Counted from the first letter of the stretch, positions 1 to 8,586 are shown. The stretch: 64,000 nucleotides of DNA from Breoghania sp963678585 (GCA_963678585.2 CAXXGA010000001.1:372001-436000); one strand, 5' to 3'. A program made the numbers and translations. Notes: generated from the letters alone by a model not told the origin.

Positions 1-147
1 CAGCTCGGCGCCGAACTCAGCGACGAGGAGGTCGGCGAGATCGTCGCGTTCCTTGAATCGCTGACCGGCACGATGCCCGATGCCGTCCTGCCGATTTTGC
101 CAGCCGAAACCGGCTCGACCCCGCGCCCCTCCGGCGAGGTGCAATAG
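1..147 (+). CDS. Cytochrome c peroxidase / MauG-like protein, C-terminal end (partial)
   Basis: The reading frame is open from base 1 and ends at TAG 145-147, so only the last 48 residues are visible. The segment LSDEEVGEIVAFLESLTG resembles the C-terminal helix of di-haem cytochrome c peroxidases and other class I c-type cytochromes, where a helix of this kind packs against the haem. It is followed by a Pro/Thr-rich tail. The haem-binding CxxCH motifs would lie upstream of the window and cannot be seen. A terminator-like hairpin follows about 55 bases after the stop. The family call rests on this short segment only; another cytochrome c domain protein is possible. Confidence 0.55.
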   Translation, partial: QLGAELSDEEVGEIVAFLESLTGTMPDAVLPILPAETGSTPRPSGEVQ

Positions 148-485
148 GCCGTCACCGGGGCGCTCCGGCACACGGAAGCCCATCGGAAAAGACATGAACA
201 GGGGCGACTCCAGCGGGTCGCCCTTTCTGATTCCGGGAGGCGAATCGCGTCAGGTCCCCGACCGCGCATCATGCGATTTGAAGACGATTTGAATGTCTTG
301 AAAGGCTTCAAATACGAAATGGCGGAAAGCCGCCGTTTTCGGGCGCGCGATTCGCATGCGTTCAAACACATTTCAATCGGCATACAAAACGGCCATTTGC
401 ACGCGTCATGACGCTGCAACAAGCCCGTGCGAATTTTAAGGTGAGATCGTCTTGCAGGCTGGGCGGCCATTGCCGTGAGGGGCAA
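148..485. other. Intergenic region between the cytochrome gene and tRNA-Arg
   Basis: This 338-base gap holds a terminator hairpin at 201-228 and then sequence of slightly lower GC (about 290-440). I see no start codon with a convincing ribosome binding site and no coding bias. The short open frame starting at 80 is a shadow of the cytochrome gene. Nothing else could be assigned. Confidence 0.6.
201..228 (+). terminator. Rho-independent terminator after the cytochrome gene
   Basis: GGGCGAC (202-208) pairs with GTCGCCC (217-223) around an 8-base loop, followed by TTTCT. It lies about 55 bases past the stop of the partial cytochrome gene, on the right strand to end its transcript. The T run is short. 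Confidence 0.6.
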
Positions 486-562
486 TGGCGCGCCGGGGAG
501 GATTCGAACCCCCGACCCCCAGATTCGTAGTCTGGTGCTCTATCCAGCTGAGCTACCGGCGC
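486..562 (-). tRNA. tRNA-Arg (anticodon ACG)
   Basis: The minus strand folds as a complete cloverleaf. The acceptor arm GCGCCGG pairs with CCGGCGC. The D arm begins GCTC. The anticodon stem CCAGA/TCTGG encloses the loop CTACGAA, so the anticodon is ACG (arginine, CGN codons). The T arm carries the conserved GGTTCGAATCC-type loop. The discriminator is G, and the 3' CCA is encoded (486-488 on the plus strand read TGG). The length including CCA is 77. An ACG anticodon is normally edited to ICG by TadA. It is transcribed toward the cytochrome gene and stands alone. Confidence 0.96.
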
Positions 563-762
563 CTGCCGTGGGCTTATCGCCCGGGTCCTCGCGGATGGGA
601 GACATCCGCTTTCCGTTCGTCGCGGCCCGTTGTGAAACCGTCCCGAACAGGGCGCTACTCCTACTGCCTAAGTTCGAGGAATGCAAGGGCACAAAAACGG
701 AAAACATCACCTGCCCCAAACTTGCCGTCTAACCTGTGGAAATCCCCAAGTGGGATCCCTCC

Positions 763-2304
763 TCAATTCACGCCCGGCCCTTCCGCCCGTTCCGCTGGAT
801 TTCCTTCGCTTTGCCGCCCGGAACGTCCCGCCCCGCCCTGCGAGGAGCGCGCACGGGCGAGATCGAGCGGCCTGTCGGGCAGCGTGATACGGAAGGACGC
901 ACCGACGGCTGCGTCTTCCAGAACGATCTCGCCGCCATGGGCGCGCACCAGTTCCGACGCGATGGCAAGACCGAGCCCTGTCCCGCCCGGGCGGGCGGAG
1001 GAGCGGAACGCCTGAAAGAGATTGGGCCGGACCGCCGCGGGCACGCCGGGGCCGGTATCGACAATGCGGATGGTCACCACGCCCCCCTGGCGTTCCGCCT
1101 CCACCGCCAGCCGCTTCACCACCGCCGGATTGCCCTCGCCCTTCAGGGCCTGAAGCGCATTGCGGCAGATATTCATCAGCACGCGGAAAATCTGCTCCGG
1201 ATCGGCGTCGATCTCCATGTCCCGCGCCACCCGGTTCTCCCACGCGATCGCATCGCCTTCCGTCAGACCCAGCACCTGGGCGACGTCATCGGCAATGCGC
1301 GACAGATGGACGAGGCGGCGCGCCGGAGGCGCTTCCTGCGCACGGCCATAGGAAAGGACCGCCCTTGTGTAACCGACGGCGCGGTCGAGCGTGGAGACGA
1401 TCTTCGGCGCCAGACGGGCCGCCAGCGGATCGGAACTGCTCTCAAGGCGTTCCAGGAAGAGCTGTGCGGAGGCCAGAAGGTTGCGAAGATCGTGATTGAT
1501 CTTCGAAACGGCGAGGCCGAGATCGGCCAGCCTGCGCTGCTGGTGCAGGGTCTGGCCGAGGGTCGTCTGCATGGTGGCGAGCCGGTTTTCCGCATCGCCG
1601 ATCTCGTCGGTGCGGCCCGAGGGCTCGATGACGCGCGACGTATCCTGCGGCGCTTCGCCGAACCGGGCCATATTGGCGGACAACCGCTGCAAGGGGCGCA
1701 CGAAGAGCCAGCGCAGGCTCACATAGACGAGGGACGCGGTGATCATGGAGATGACCAGCGACAGAAGGAGAATGCGCCAGGAAAAGCCGAGCATCGCAGC
1801 ACGCAAGGGGCCTTCCGGCATGACGATCTCGATATTGCCGCTCATGCCCATTTCCGCCTTGCCGATGGCGCGGATGGTGCGGTGCTCACCGTGAATGAGC
1901 GTGTCGAAGGACTGCAGGATGGCGGTGGTGGCGTCCATCGTGTTCATGTCGACGAGTTCGTCGACCATGGGCGGCATGGCGCTCATGGCGATCAGACGGC
2001 GGGCGGGACCGTCATTGAGCGCAATTGCCGACGCGCCGGTCGCCTCCAGAAGACGGGTCTGGAGGATAGGCGAGATCACATCCGATTCCGCCAGCACGGC
2101 GGCGGCGACGCCTGCGGTGCGCAACCTGTCGGAAAGCCAGTTGTTACGGAAATTGGCCACGGAAGGAACGAAGATAAGCACTTCGCTCAGCATGACGAAG
2201 ATGGCGGTCAGGATCAGAAGCTTCGCCGAAAGGCCAAGCCTGCGCCGCGACGGGGCTTCCGCCACGTCGTCGGCAGATCGACTGTTTTCACTCGTGTCCG
2301 GCAT
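763..2304 (-). CDS. Orphan membrane sensor histidine kinase
   Basis: About 513 residues. There is one membrane segment at about 25-50 (LLILTAIFVMLSEVLIF), a roughly 125-residue periplasmic region, and a second membrane segment at about 178-200 (ILLLSLVISMITASLVY). A HAMP-like stretch follows, then an H box KINHDLRNLL (phospho-acceptor His near residue 271), an N box NICRNALQAL, and G boxes DTGPGVP and GTGLGLAIA. The C-terminal tail is basic and Gly/Ser-rich. It should autophosphorylate in response to a periplasmic signal, but no response regulator lies next to it. I placed the start at the ATG at 2304, which has GAAGG five bases before it; an ATG six codons earlier (2322) has no ribosome binding site. 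It lies 41 bases downstream of the oxidoreductase gene and may be co-transcribed with it. The signal is unknown. Confidence 0.88.
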   Translation of the reverse strand: MPDTSENSRSADDVAEAPSRRRLGLSAKLLILTAIFVMLSEVLIFVPSVANFRNNWLSDRLRTAGVAAAVLAESDVISPILQTRLLEATGASAIALNDGPARRLIAMSAMPPMVDELVDMNTMDATTAILQSFDTLIHGEHRTIRAIGKAEMGMSGNIEIVMPEGPLRAAMLGFSWRILLLSLVISMITASLVYVSLRWLFVRPLQRLSANMARFGEAPQDTSRVIEPSGRTDEIGDAENRLATMQTTLGQTLHQQRRLADLGLAVSKINHDLRNLLASAQLFLERLESSSDPLAARLAPKIVSTLDRAVGYTRAVLSYGRAQEAPPARRLVHLSRIADDVAQVLGLTEGDAIAWENRVARDMEIDADPEQIFRVLMNICRNALQALKGEGNPAVVKRLAVEAERQGGVVTIRIVDTGPGVPAAVRPNLFQAFRSSARPGGTGLGLAIASELVRAHGGEIVLEDAAVGASFRITLPDRPLDLARARSSQGGAGRSGRQSEGNPAERAEGPGVN

Positions 2305-2345
2305 TACGGCCTTCAAGCGCATTTCAACTGCTACGGGAGATTACC

Positions 2346-3794
2346 TTAGCCGAAGATACGCAGGAAACGAACCAGTCCGCGAAGCCATGGATTTTCGAGA
2401 GATCCGGAATAGTAACTGATGGCGGCGCGTTTGCCGGTTTCCGAAAGCGTCGGATAAGGCAACACCAGCCCGGCAATCGCCGACGCTTTCAGCCGTCTGG
2501 AAACCGCAAGGGACCAAAGGGCGATCAGTTCGCCCGCACTTTCGCCGACGATCGTCGCGCCGAGAATGCGCCCCCGCCTGTCGGTCAGAAGCTTCACGAA
2601 ACCCCGCCCGATACCTTCCGCCCGCGCCCGGTCGTTTTCCCCAAGTTCCGCACGCAGCACCTTCACACCGTCGCCGTGAATTTCGCGCGCCTCCGCCTCG
2701 CTCAGACCCACATGGGCAAGTTCGGGATCGCAATAGGTAACGCGCGGCACCAGATAGGGGCGGTTGCGCACCGGCAGGCGGAAGAGAATCGCACGCACCA
2801 CCAGTCCAGCGTGATAATTGGCGGCATGGGTGAATTGCAGCCCGCCCGCCACATCGCCAATCGCATAGACCCGGCGGTTGGCGGTCCTGAGATCGGGATC
2901 GACGCGAATGCCGCTGCGCTCGAAATCGATGCCCGCCGCCTCAAGACCCAGATCGGCGATATTGGGGCTGCGCCCGACCGCAACCAGAAGATGCGAGCCG
3001 GAAATGCGCTGCTGCGCGCCGCCTTCGCGCTCCCCGCCTTCCCTTTCAATGACGACAGCGGGCGCCCCCTCCTCGCCCTCCACCCGCACGACCTTCGCGC
3101 CTTCGTGGAGAACGACACCTTCCTCACGCAGGGCGGAAAGAACGAGCGCGGAGGCTTCCGGGTCCTCACGGGAGAGCGCCTTCTGCGCCTCCAGCACCGT
3201 CACGGCTGCGCCCAGCCGACGATAGGCCTGCGCAAGCTCGATGCCGATGGGCCCGCCCCCGATGATGATCAGGTGATCCGGGCGGGTCTCGAGATCGAAG
3301 ATCGTTTCGTTGGTGAGAAAGCCCGTTTCGGCAAGGCCGGGAATGGGCGGGACGGCAGGAGACGATCCGGTTGCGATGACGAAGCGTCTGGCGCGGATGC
3401 GGGTTCCGCCCGCTTCCACGGTTTCGGCATCGACAAAGCGGGCGCGCGATTGCAGCACGGTGACGCCGAGGCCTTCGAAACGCTCCACCGAATCATGGGG
3501 CGCGATGGCCGCGATGACGGAGCGCAGATGCGCCTGCGTCTTCGCGAAATCCAGGACGGGGTCCGCCGGGGCGACACCAAGGCCCTTGTCGCTGCGCATG
3601 GTGTGGGCCTGATGCGCGGCGGCGATGAGGGACTTTGAGGGCACGCAACCGTAGTTGAGGCAGTCTCCGCCCATCAGCCCCTTTTCGATCAGCACCACGT
3701 CGACACCGAAGGCCGCGGCCGCCGCCGCGACGCTCAGGCCGCCGCTGCCCGCGCCGATGACGCAGATATCGGGTGTCAGGACAGTGCCGCTCAT
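2346..3794 (-). CDS. FAD-dependent pyridine nucleotide-disulfide oxidoreductase (MerA/Lpd-like)
   Basis: 482 residues. The N-terminal FAD fingerprint is VIGAGSGGLSVAAAAA, and the redox-active disulfide sits in GGDCLNYGCVPSKS. A second Rossmann motif, IIIGGGPIGIELAQA, binds NAD(P)H, and VYAIGDVAGG is the second FAD motif. A C-terminal dimerisation domain follows. The catalytic His of lipoamide dehydrogenase (HPTLSE) is replaced by Tyr (PYPTLSE). There is no N-terminal heavy-metal domain and no C-terminal vicinal Cys pair, so it is neither a typical dihydrolipoamide dehydrogenase nor a mercuric reductase. Its start ATG overlaps the TVP38 stop (ATGA) with GGGAGG just upstream, showing translational coupling. 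Fusions of TVP38 with this oxidoreductase type are known from other bacteria, so the two probably work together; the substrate is unknown. Confidence 0.86.
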   Translation of the reverse strand: MSGTVLTPDICVIGAGSGGLSVAAAAAAFGVDVVLIEKGLMGGDCLNYGCVPSKSLIAAAHQAHTMRSDKGLGVAPADPVLDFAKTQAHLRSVIAAIAPHDSVERFEGLGVTVLQSRARFVDAETVEAGGTRIRARRFVIATGSSPAVPPIPGLAETGFLTNETIFDLETRPDHLIIIGGGPIGIELAQAYRRLGAAVTVLEAQKALSREDPEASALVLSALREEGVVLHEGAKVVRVEGEEGAPAVVIEREGGEREGGAQQRISGSHLLVAVGRSPNIADLGLEAAGIDFERSGIRVDPDLRTANRRVYAIGDVAGGLQFTHAANYHAGLVVRAILFRLPVRNRPYLVPRVTYCDPELAHVGLSEAEAREIHGDGVKVLRAELGENDRARAEGIGRGFVKLLTDRRGRILGATIVGESAGELIALWSLAVSRRLKASAIAGLVLPYPTLSETGKRAAISYYSGSLENPWLRGLVRFLRIFG

Positions 3795-4654
3795 GCCGCG
3801 CCTCCCGCGTGCTTGCGCCGCCATTTTTTCATCACGACCGGAATGAGCGCCGCCACACCCAGCGCCACGAAGGCGGCGATCATTTCCCGCGTGATCAGGG
3901 CGGAGACATCAATGGAACAGGCCCCGCGCGCCACGCAGCCCGGATCGGCGTCCTCCTGCGCCTCGATCAGGCTGTCGAGGCCGGAGCCTAGAAAGGCGTA
4001 GGCATAGGTTCCCGGCAGGATACCGATGAAGGTGGCGAGCGTGTAGGTGCGCAGCGGCACATCCACCAGCGCAGGCACCACATTGACGAGCCAGAAGGGA
4101 AAGATCGGCGTCAGGCGCAGGAACAGGAGATAGTTGAACGCATCCTCGCGCAGGCCGCTTGCAAGGCGTTTGGTCGCCGGTCCGGCCCTGCGCTTCAACG
4201 CCCCGCCCAGCGAACTGCACGCCACGAGGTAGACGATCACCGCGCCGAGCGTGGCGGAAACGGCGGTCAGGCTTCCCGCCGCCAGAGCCCCGAAAAGCAG
4301 ACCGCCCGCCAGGGTGAGCAGCGAGGCTCCGGGGAAGGACAGCGCCACGCAGACCACATAGACGGCGCAGAAACCGATAACCGTCGTCCAGTAATGGGCG
4401 TCGACCAGAGCATCGAGTTGATCCTGATGGCGGATGAGTTCGGCCAGGGTGAGGTATCTGTGCCAGCCCAGCGCGTAGCCCAGCGCCATGGCGAGGATCA
4501 GAATCGCCAGAGGCAACCAGCGCCGCATCTTCCCGGGTCGCTCTCTCATGCCCGTTTCTGGCGCTCCCGTCTCGGGCGCTCCCGTTTCTGGCCCGCTTTC
4601 AGCCGGTTTCACGCTCGCATCGGCCCTGTGGTCTGCCCGGTGGGGTCTTTGCAT
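3791..4654 (-). CDS. TVP38/TMEM64 (DedA-like) family membrane protein
   Basis: About 287 residues from the ATG at 4654; a GTG at 4699 in the same frame is a weaker choice. A 35-residue hydrophilic N-terminus contains three consecutive copies of ETGAP/ETG. Then come a first membrane helix (WLPLAILILAMALGYALGW) and the SNARE-associated/VTT core with VVCVALSFPGASLLTLAGGLLFG, the re-entrant FLRLTPIFPFWLVNVVPAL segment typical of the family, and two further C-terminal hydrophobic stretches. These proteins sit in the inner membrane and some act in lipid scrambling or ion homeostasis; the substrate cannot be read here. The stop overlaps the start of the oxidoreductase, so the two form an operon. Confidence 0.88.
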   Translation of the reverse strand: MQRPHRADHRADASVKPAESGPETGAPETGAPETGMRERPGKMRRWLPLAILILAMALGYALGWHRYLTLAELIRHQDQLDALVDAHYWTTVIGFCAVYVVCVALSFPGASLLTLAGGLLFGALAAGSLTAVSATLGAVIVYLVACSSLGGALKRRAGPATKRLASGLREDAFNYLLFLRLTPIFPFWLVNVVPALVDVPLRTYTLATFIGILPGTYAYAFLGSGLDSLIEAQEDADPGCVARGACSIDVSALITREMIAAFVALGVAALIPVVMKKWRRKHAGGAA

Positions 4655-5233
4655 TGGGATTCCGTTTTCCGCGCTGATGTCCTTGAACGGGCACCACACT
4701 CAATCTGGGTTTTTCATCAAGCCAAGCCTGTCGCTGGCACGCCAAGCCTGCCATCGACATATTTGCCAAGACAGCCGTCTTCTTCCCTAACGGCTATGTA
4801 ATCGCTAGATATGGAAAACGCGCAGACTATTCTGCTTTCTCACCCGAAATTGATGACTTCAAACCGGCACCTCAAGCCGTCGTGAAACGGGATGACGGGC
4901 TTGCGGGAAAAACAAAGCCGGGGGCCGGAGGGCCGCGACCGCGTTTCGTTGCCGTCAAACCGTCGCCCTGTCGCGGGGATGCTGTATTGCACAGACGCCC
5001 TATCGCGAAGATGATTGCGCCGAATGCGTTGACTTAGGCCAGCGCCCCCCGTATAAGCGCGCTCCATCAGGACCTGTCGCCCGACCGGTCTCTTCCGGCT
5101 GTGGTTTGCACCTGACGTGCCCATACCTGAACGGACATGCGCTTGATTGAGCGCGGCGGGCACATCCTCAGCCGAACATCGATCGTCAGAAGTCTGTTTA
5201 AGTCAAGGGCCGCGTCCGGCGCGGTGGGAAATC
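4655..5233. other. Divergent intergenic region upstream of rpmH
   Basis: This is a 579-base gap between the minus-strand TVP38 gene and plus-strand rpmH. Short open frames occur, but none has a ribosome binding site or a recognisable product. It carries the rpmH promoter at 5029-5057, which implies a 5' leader of about 170 bases before rpmH. I see no dnaA box cluster, so there is no reason to call an origin. Confidence 0.6.
5029..5057 (+). promoter_or_regulatory. Sigma-70 promoter of the rpmH-rnpA-yidC operon
   Basis: A TTGACT box at 5029-5034 and a TATAAG box at 5052-5057 are separated by exactly 17 bases. This is close to the housekeeping consensus and is rare in such GC-rich sequence. It is on the correct strand, about 175 bases before the rpmH start codon, and should drive the ribosomal protein/RNase P/insertase operon. 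Confidence 0.75.
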
Positions 5234-5368
5234 ATGAAGCGCACGTATCAGCCGAGCCGCCTTGTCCGCAAGCGCCGCCACGGGTTCCGCTCCCGCATGG
5301 CGACGAAGAATGGCCGTCAGGTCATTGCCCGTCGCCGCTCCAAGGGCCGCAAGCGCCTGTCCGCATAA
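5234..5368 (+). CDS. rpmH: 50S ribosomal protein L34
   Basis: 44 residues, the standard length for bacterial L34. It begins MKRTYQPSRLVRKRRHGFR and ends with the basic RRRSKGRKRLSA tail, matching the family throughout. It is a structural component of the large ribosomal subunit. It is the first gene after the promoter at 5029-5057 and is followed 23 bases later by rnpA, the near-universal bacterial order. Confidence 0.99.
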   Translation: MKRTYQPSRLVRKRRHGFRSRMATKNGRQVIARRRSKGRKRLSA

Positions 5369-5391
5369 GGTACGAATGAGGCGGATGGCAG

Positions 5392-5805
5392 ATGAGCACA
5401 CCGCCCTTCTCCATACCTACGCTTAAAAAGCGCACCGAGTTTCTCGCTGTCGCCAAAGGCACGCGAGCGCCTCGGCGCGCTTTTGTGCTGCAAGCCCTGT
5501 GCGGTCGTGAAAGCGGCAACTTGCCGCGCGTCGGCTACACCGTCACCAAAAAGACGGGTAATGCTGTAGAACGCAACCGCATCAAGCGCCGCCTGCGGGC
5601 CGCCGTCCGGGCCGTGGCGCCCGAGGCTGCACACGCGGCATGCGACTATGTCCTGATCGGGCGCAGAGCTGCGCTCGATATTTCCTTTTCGGATCTGAAA
5701 AAGGATCTCGCTGCGGGCTTTGCCCGCGCGCACCGGGACGCAAACAACGCCGCAAGCAAGCGCAGCGGCAAGCCCAACACCGCGCCCAAGGCGAAACCAG
5801 AGTAA
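5392..5805 (+). CDS. rnpA: Ribonuclease P protein component
   Basis: 137 residues. The core begins LKKRTEFLAVAKG and holds the RNP signature ERNRIKRRLRAAVR, the conserved basic helix that binds RNase P RNA. The family residues RVGYTVTKKTGNAVERN precede it. The C-terminus has an extra Lys/Ala-rich tail (about 20 residues), common in alphaproteobacteria. It assists the catalytic RNA in tRNA 5' maturation. It lies between rpmH and yidC, 16 bases before yidC. Confidence 0.97.
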   Translation: MSTPPFSIPTLKKRTEFLAVAKGTRAPRRAFVLQALCGRESGNLPRVGYTVTKKTGNAVERNRIKRRLRAAVRAVAPEAAHAACDYVLIGRRAALDISFSDLKKDLAAGFARAHRDANNAASKRSGKPNTAPKAKPE

Positions 5806-5821
5806 CGGTGAGACCAGAGGC

Positions 5822-7633
5822 ATGTTCGAGAACAAAAATTACGTCGTCGCGATCGTGCTCTCATTGGCGATCATGCTCGGCTGGCAATATTTCGTCGTCC
5901 AGCCCGGGCTGGAGGCACGTCGCGAAGCACAGGTGACCGCGCTTCAGGAAGAAGCCGCCAAGCAGGGCGCCATCGCGGTTCTGCCGGACGACACCCGTCC
6001 CGCGCCTTCCGGCGCTCCGGCCACGGCTCCGGAGGCGAATACCGAAGCCGTTGCCGCGATGCCGCGCGACGAGGCGCTTGCCGCGACCCCGCGCGTCGAG
6101 ATCAAGACCGAGAGCCTTTCCGGCTCCATCAACCTGCGCGGCGCGCGCATCGACGATCTCCACCTGTCCAACTATCGCGAGACGGTCGAAGACGACAGTC
6201 CGACCATCACGCTGCTCTCGCCCTCGGGCACCGAGCATCCCTATTACGCCGAATTCGACTGGACGACCGATCCGGGCGCCGATATCGCGGTTCCCGATGC
6301 CCAGACGGTCTGGACGCAGGAAAGCACCGGACCTCTCAGCGAGACCAATCCGCTGGTCCTGGTCTGGGACAACGGCGCGGGCCTGACCTTCCGCCGCACG
6401 TTCACCATCGACAAGGATTACATGTTCACCGTCACCCAGTCCGTGGCCAACGCCACCGACCAGGAGGTGAAGCTTTATCCTTACGGGCTGATCTCACGCC
6501 ACGGCACGCCGAACACCAAGGGTTTCTACATCCTGCATGAAGGCCTGATCGGCGTCTTCGGCGAAGAGGGCCTGAAAGAGATCAAATACGCCGATCTCAA
6601 GGAAGAAAAGGCCGTGCGCGGCGCTGCGGCCAGCGACGGCTGGCTCGGCATCACCGACAAGTACTGGGCGACCGCGCTCATTCCGGCCGATGCGAACACC
6701 CAGTTCCAGCCGCGCTTTTCCTATATTCCCAGCGTTGACGGCTATCAGGCCGATTTCCTCGGCGATGCGGTTGCCGTGCCCGCCGGCGGACAGTCCGAAG
6801 CCAAGGTCCGCCTGTTTGCAGGCGCCAAGGAAGTCAACGTCATCAACCAGTACGACGATGAATATTCCATCCACAATTTCGATCTGATGATCGACTGGGG
6901 CTGGTTCTATTTCATCACCAAGCCGATGTTCTGGATGATCGACCTCTTCTACAAGATGGTCGGCAACTTCGGCATCGCCATCCTGCTGGCCACCGTGGTG
7001 GTCAAGCTCATCTTCTTCCCGCTCGCCAACAAGTCCTACGTCTCGATGAGCCGGATGAAGAAGGTCCAGCCGCAGATGACGGAGATCCGCGAGCGTTTCA
7101 AGGAAGACAAGGCCGCCCAGCAGAAGGCCATGATGGAGCTGTACAAGACGGAGAAGATCAATCCGCTTGCCGGCTGCCTACCGATGGTCATCCAGATCCC
7201 GGTGTTCTTCTCGCTCTACAAGGTGCTCTACGTGACCATCGAAATGCGGCATGCGCCGTTCTTCGGATGGATCCACGACCTGTCCGCACCCGATCCGACC
7301 TCGGTCTTCACGCTGTTCGGCATGTTCCCGTGGGATCACCCGGCCTTCATGTCGCTGGGCATCTGGCCGCTGATCATGGGCGTCACCATGTTCCTCCAGA
7401 TGAAGATGAACCCGACGCCGGCCGAGCCCGCGCAGCAGATGATCTTCAACTGGATGCCGGTGATGTTCACCTTCATGCTGGGATCGTTCCCCGCCGGTCT
7501 GGTGATCTACTGGGCATGGAACAACTCGCTGTCGATCCTGCAGCAGTACGTCATCATGCGCCGTCAGGGCGTGAAGATGGATCTGCTCGGAAATGTGGCG
7601 AGTACGTTCAAGCGCAAGAAGAGCGGAACATAG
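5822..7633 (+). CDS. yidC: Membrane protein insertase YidC
   Basis: 603 residues, normal for a Gram-negative YidC. The start chosen is the ATG of MFENKNYVVAIVLSLAIMLG, which provides the expected first membrane anchor; a longer in-frame extension would overlap rnpA. A large periplasmic beta-sandwich domain follows (about 30-350). The conserved insertase core has FGIAILLATVVVKLIFFPLANKS, the cytoplasmic hairpin with MKKVQPQMTEIRERFKEDK, and NPLAGCLPMVIQIPVFFSLYKVLY. The last helices contain FMLGSFPAGLVIYWAWNN. It inserts and folds inner-membrane proteins, alone or with Sec. A strong terminator lies 40 bases after the stop. Confidence 0.99.
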   Translation: MFENKNYVVAIVLSLAIMLGWQYFVVQPGLEARREAQVTALQEEAAKQGAIAVLPDDTRPAPSGAPATAPEANTEAVAAMPRDEALAATPRVEIKTESLSGSINLRGARIDDLHLSNYRETVEDDSPTITLLSPSGTEHPYYAEFDWTTDPGADIAVPDAQTVWTQESTGPLSETNPLVLVWDNGAGLTFRRTFTIDKDYMFTVTQSVANATDQEVKLYPYGLISRHGTPNTKGFYILHEGLIGVFGEEGLKEIKYADLKEEKAVRGAAASDGWLGITDKYWATALIPADANTQFQPRFSYIPSVDGYQADFLGDAVAVPAGGQSEAKVRLFAGAKEVNVINQYDDEYSIHNFDLMIDWGWFYFITKPMFWMIDLFYKMVGNFGIAILLATVVVKLIFFPLANKSYVSMSRMKKVQPQMTEIRERFKEDKAAQQKAMMELYKTEKINPLAGCLPMVIQIPVFFSLYKVLYVTIEMRHAPFFGWIHDLSAPDPTSVFTLFGMFPWDHPAFMSLGIWPLIMGVTMFLQMKMNPTPAEPAQQMIFNWMPVMFTFMLGSFPAGLVIYWAWNNSLSILQQYVIMRRQGVKMDLLGNVASTFKRKKSGT

Positions 7634-7672
7634 CTGAGCGGAACAGCGTTTCCGCATCGCTCGAAATCACGG

Positions 7673-7710
7673 TTGCCGGCCAGATTGTTCCGATCTGGCC
7701 GGCAATTTTT
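7673..7710 (+). terminator. Rho-independent terminator after yidC
   Basis: A perfect 13-bp stem (7673-7685 with 7693-7705), containing TTGCCGGCC, has a 7-base loop and is followed by TTTTT at 7706-7710. It lies 40 bases beyond the yidC stop and separates the rpmH-rnpA-yidC unit from engB. Confidence 0.92.
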
Positions 7711-7786
7711 ATGCTATGCCTTCCCCCTGCCCGCACAAGGGCGTGCCATTGCAAGACACCGGATCGCCCCGGCCCTGCGAGACCAG

Positions 7787-8506
7787 ATGACCGACACACC
7801 GCCCCTTCCCGACACCGATCCCGCCGACGCGGAGGCCGAAGCCCTCGCCCGTCTCGAAGCCGGACGGCTGCTGTTTGCACGGCCCTGGGATTTCGTGACC
7901 TCGGTCGCGCGCTACCAGCAACTGAGCGCGCCTGAGGGCGTGGAAGTGGCCTTTGCGGGCCGCTCCAACGTGGGCAAGTCGAGCCTGATCAACGCGATCA
8001 CCGGCCGCAAGGGACTGGCGCGTACCTCCAACACGCCGGGGCGCACGCAGCTTCTGAACTTCTTCTCCACGCCCGATTTCGGCGGCGCGGAGCCGGTCAC
8101 CATCGTCGACATGCCGGGCTACGGCTATGCGGAAGCGCCGAAGAAGACGGTCGATGCGTGGACCAACCTGATCTTCGATTACCTGCGCGGACGTCCGAAC
8201 CTGCGCCGGGTCTTCGTGCTGGTCGATTCCCGCCACGGCCTGAAGGGCAACGACCTGGCGGCGCTGAAGGCGCTGGACACGGCCGCGGTGACCTATCAGA
8301 TCGTGCTGACCAAGGCCGACAAGGTGAAGCCGCCCGCCCTTGAGAAGCTGGTAAAGCAGACGCTTTCCGAAATCAGCCGCCGCCCGGCCGCCTTTCCGGT
8401 CGTCATCCCCACATCGAGCGAAAAGGGCGTCGGCATCGACGAGTTGCGCGCCGTCATCGCCGAGATCGGCGGTTTCACCGTGCCGGTGGAGGCCGCGGAA
8501 AGCTGA
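7787..8506 (+). CDS. engB: Ribosome biogenesis GTPase YihA/YsxC (EngB)
   Basis: 239 residues from the ATG at 7787 (MTDTPPLPD). The family core has FAGRSNVGKSSLINAI (G1 P-loop, near residues 55-70), TSNTPGRTQLLNFF (G2), DMPGYGYAEAPK (G3), LTKADK (G4) and PTSSEKGVG (G5). The N-terminal FARPWDFVTSVAR segment, just before the G domain, is typical of alphaproteobacterial members. It acts in late assembly of the 50S subunit. It stands after the yidC terminator, so it has its own promoter or is read through. The frame extends further upstream across the terminator, which argues against an earlier start. Confidence 0.96.
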   Translation: MTDTPPLPDTDPADAEAEALARLEAGRLLFARPWDFVTSVARYQQLSAPEGVEVAFAGRSNVGKSSLINAITGRKGLARTSNTPGRTQLLNFFSTPDFGGAEPVTIVDMPGYGYAEAPKKTVDAWTNLIFDYLRGRPNLRRVFVLVDSRHGLKGNDLAALKALDTAAVTYQIVLTKADKVKPPALEKLVKQTLSEISRRPAAFPVVIPTSSEKGVGIDELRAVIAEIGGFTVPVEAAES

Positions 8507-8556
8507 AGCGCGCCGCGATGGGAGCGCGCATCATGACAATTTCCACGAGCACAACA

Positions 8557-8586
8557 TTTACGCTCGGGGCCGAATTGGTCTATAGA
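8557..8586 (+). promoter_or_regulatory. Possible promoter of argB
   Basis: TTTACG at 8557-8562 and TATAGA at 8581-8586, spaced 18 bases, lie about 65 bases before the argB start codon in the 143-base gap after engB. The -10 box is good and the -35 box moderate. This is a pattern-based suggestion only. Confidence 0.4.

Noticed and set aside
736..2349. Long plus-strand open frame opposite the sensor kinase
   Set aside because: It is an antisense shadow in GC-rich DNA. It is rich in Arg/His/Gly with no family motif, while the minus strand encodes a full histidine kinase.
2346..3794. Mercuric reductase
   Set aside because: It has no heavy-metal-associated domain, no C-terminal Cys pair, and no mer genes nearby.
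4655..5233. Chromosome origin near rpmH
   Set aside because: rpmH-rnpA often lies near oriC in other phyla, but I see no DnaA box cluster or dnaA gene, and in alphaproteobacteria the origin is usually elsewhere.
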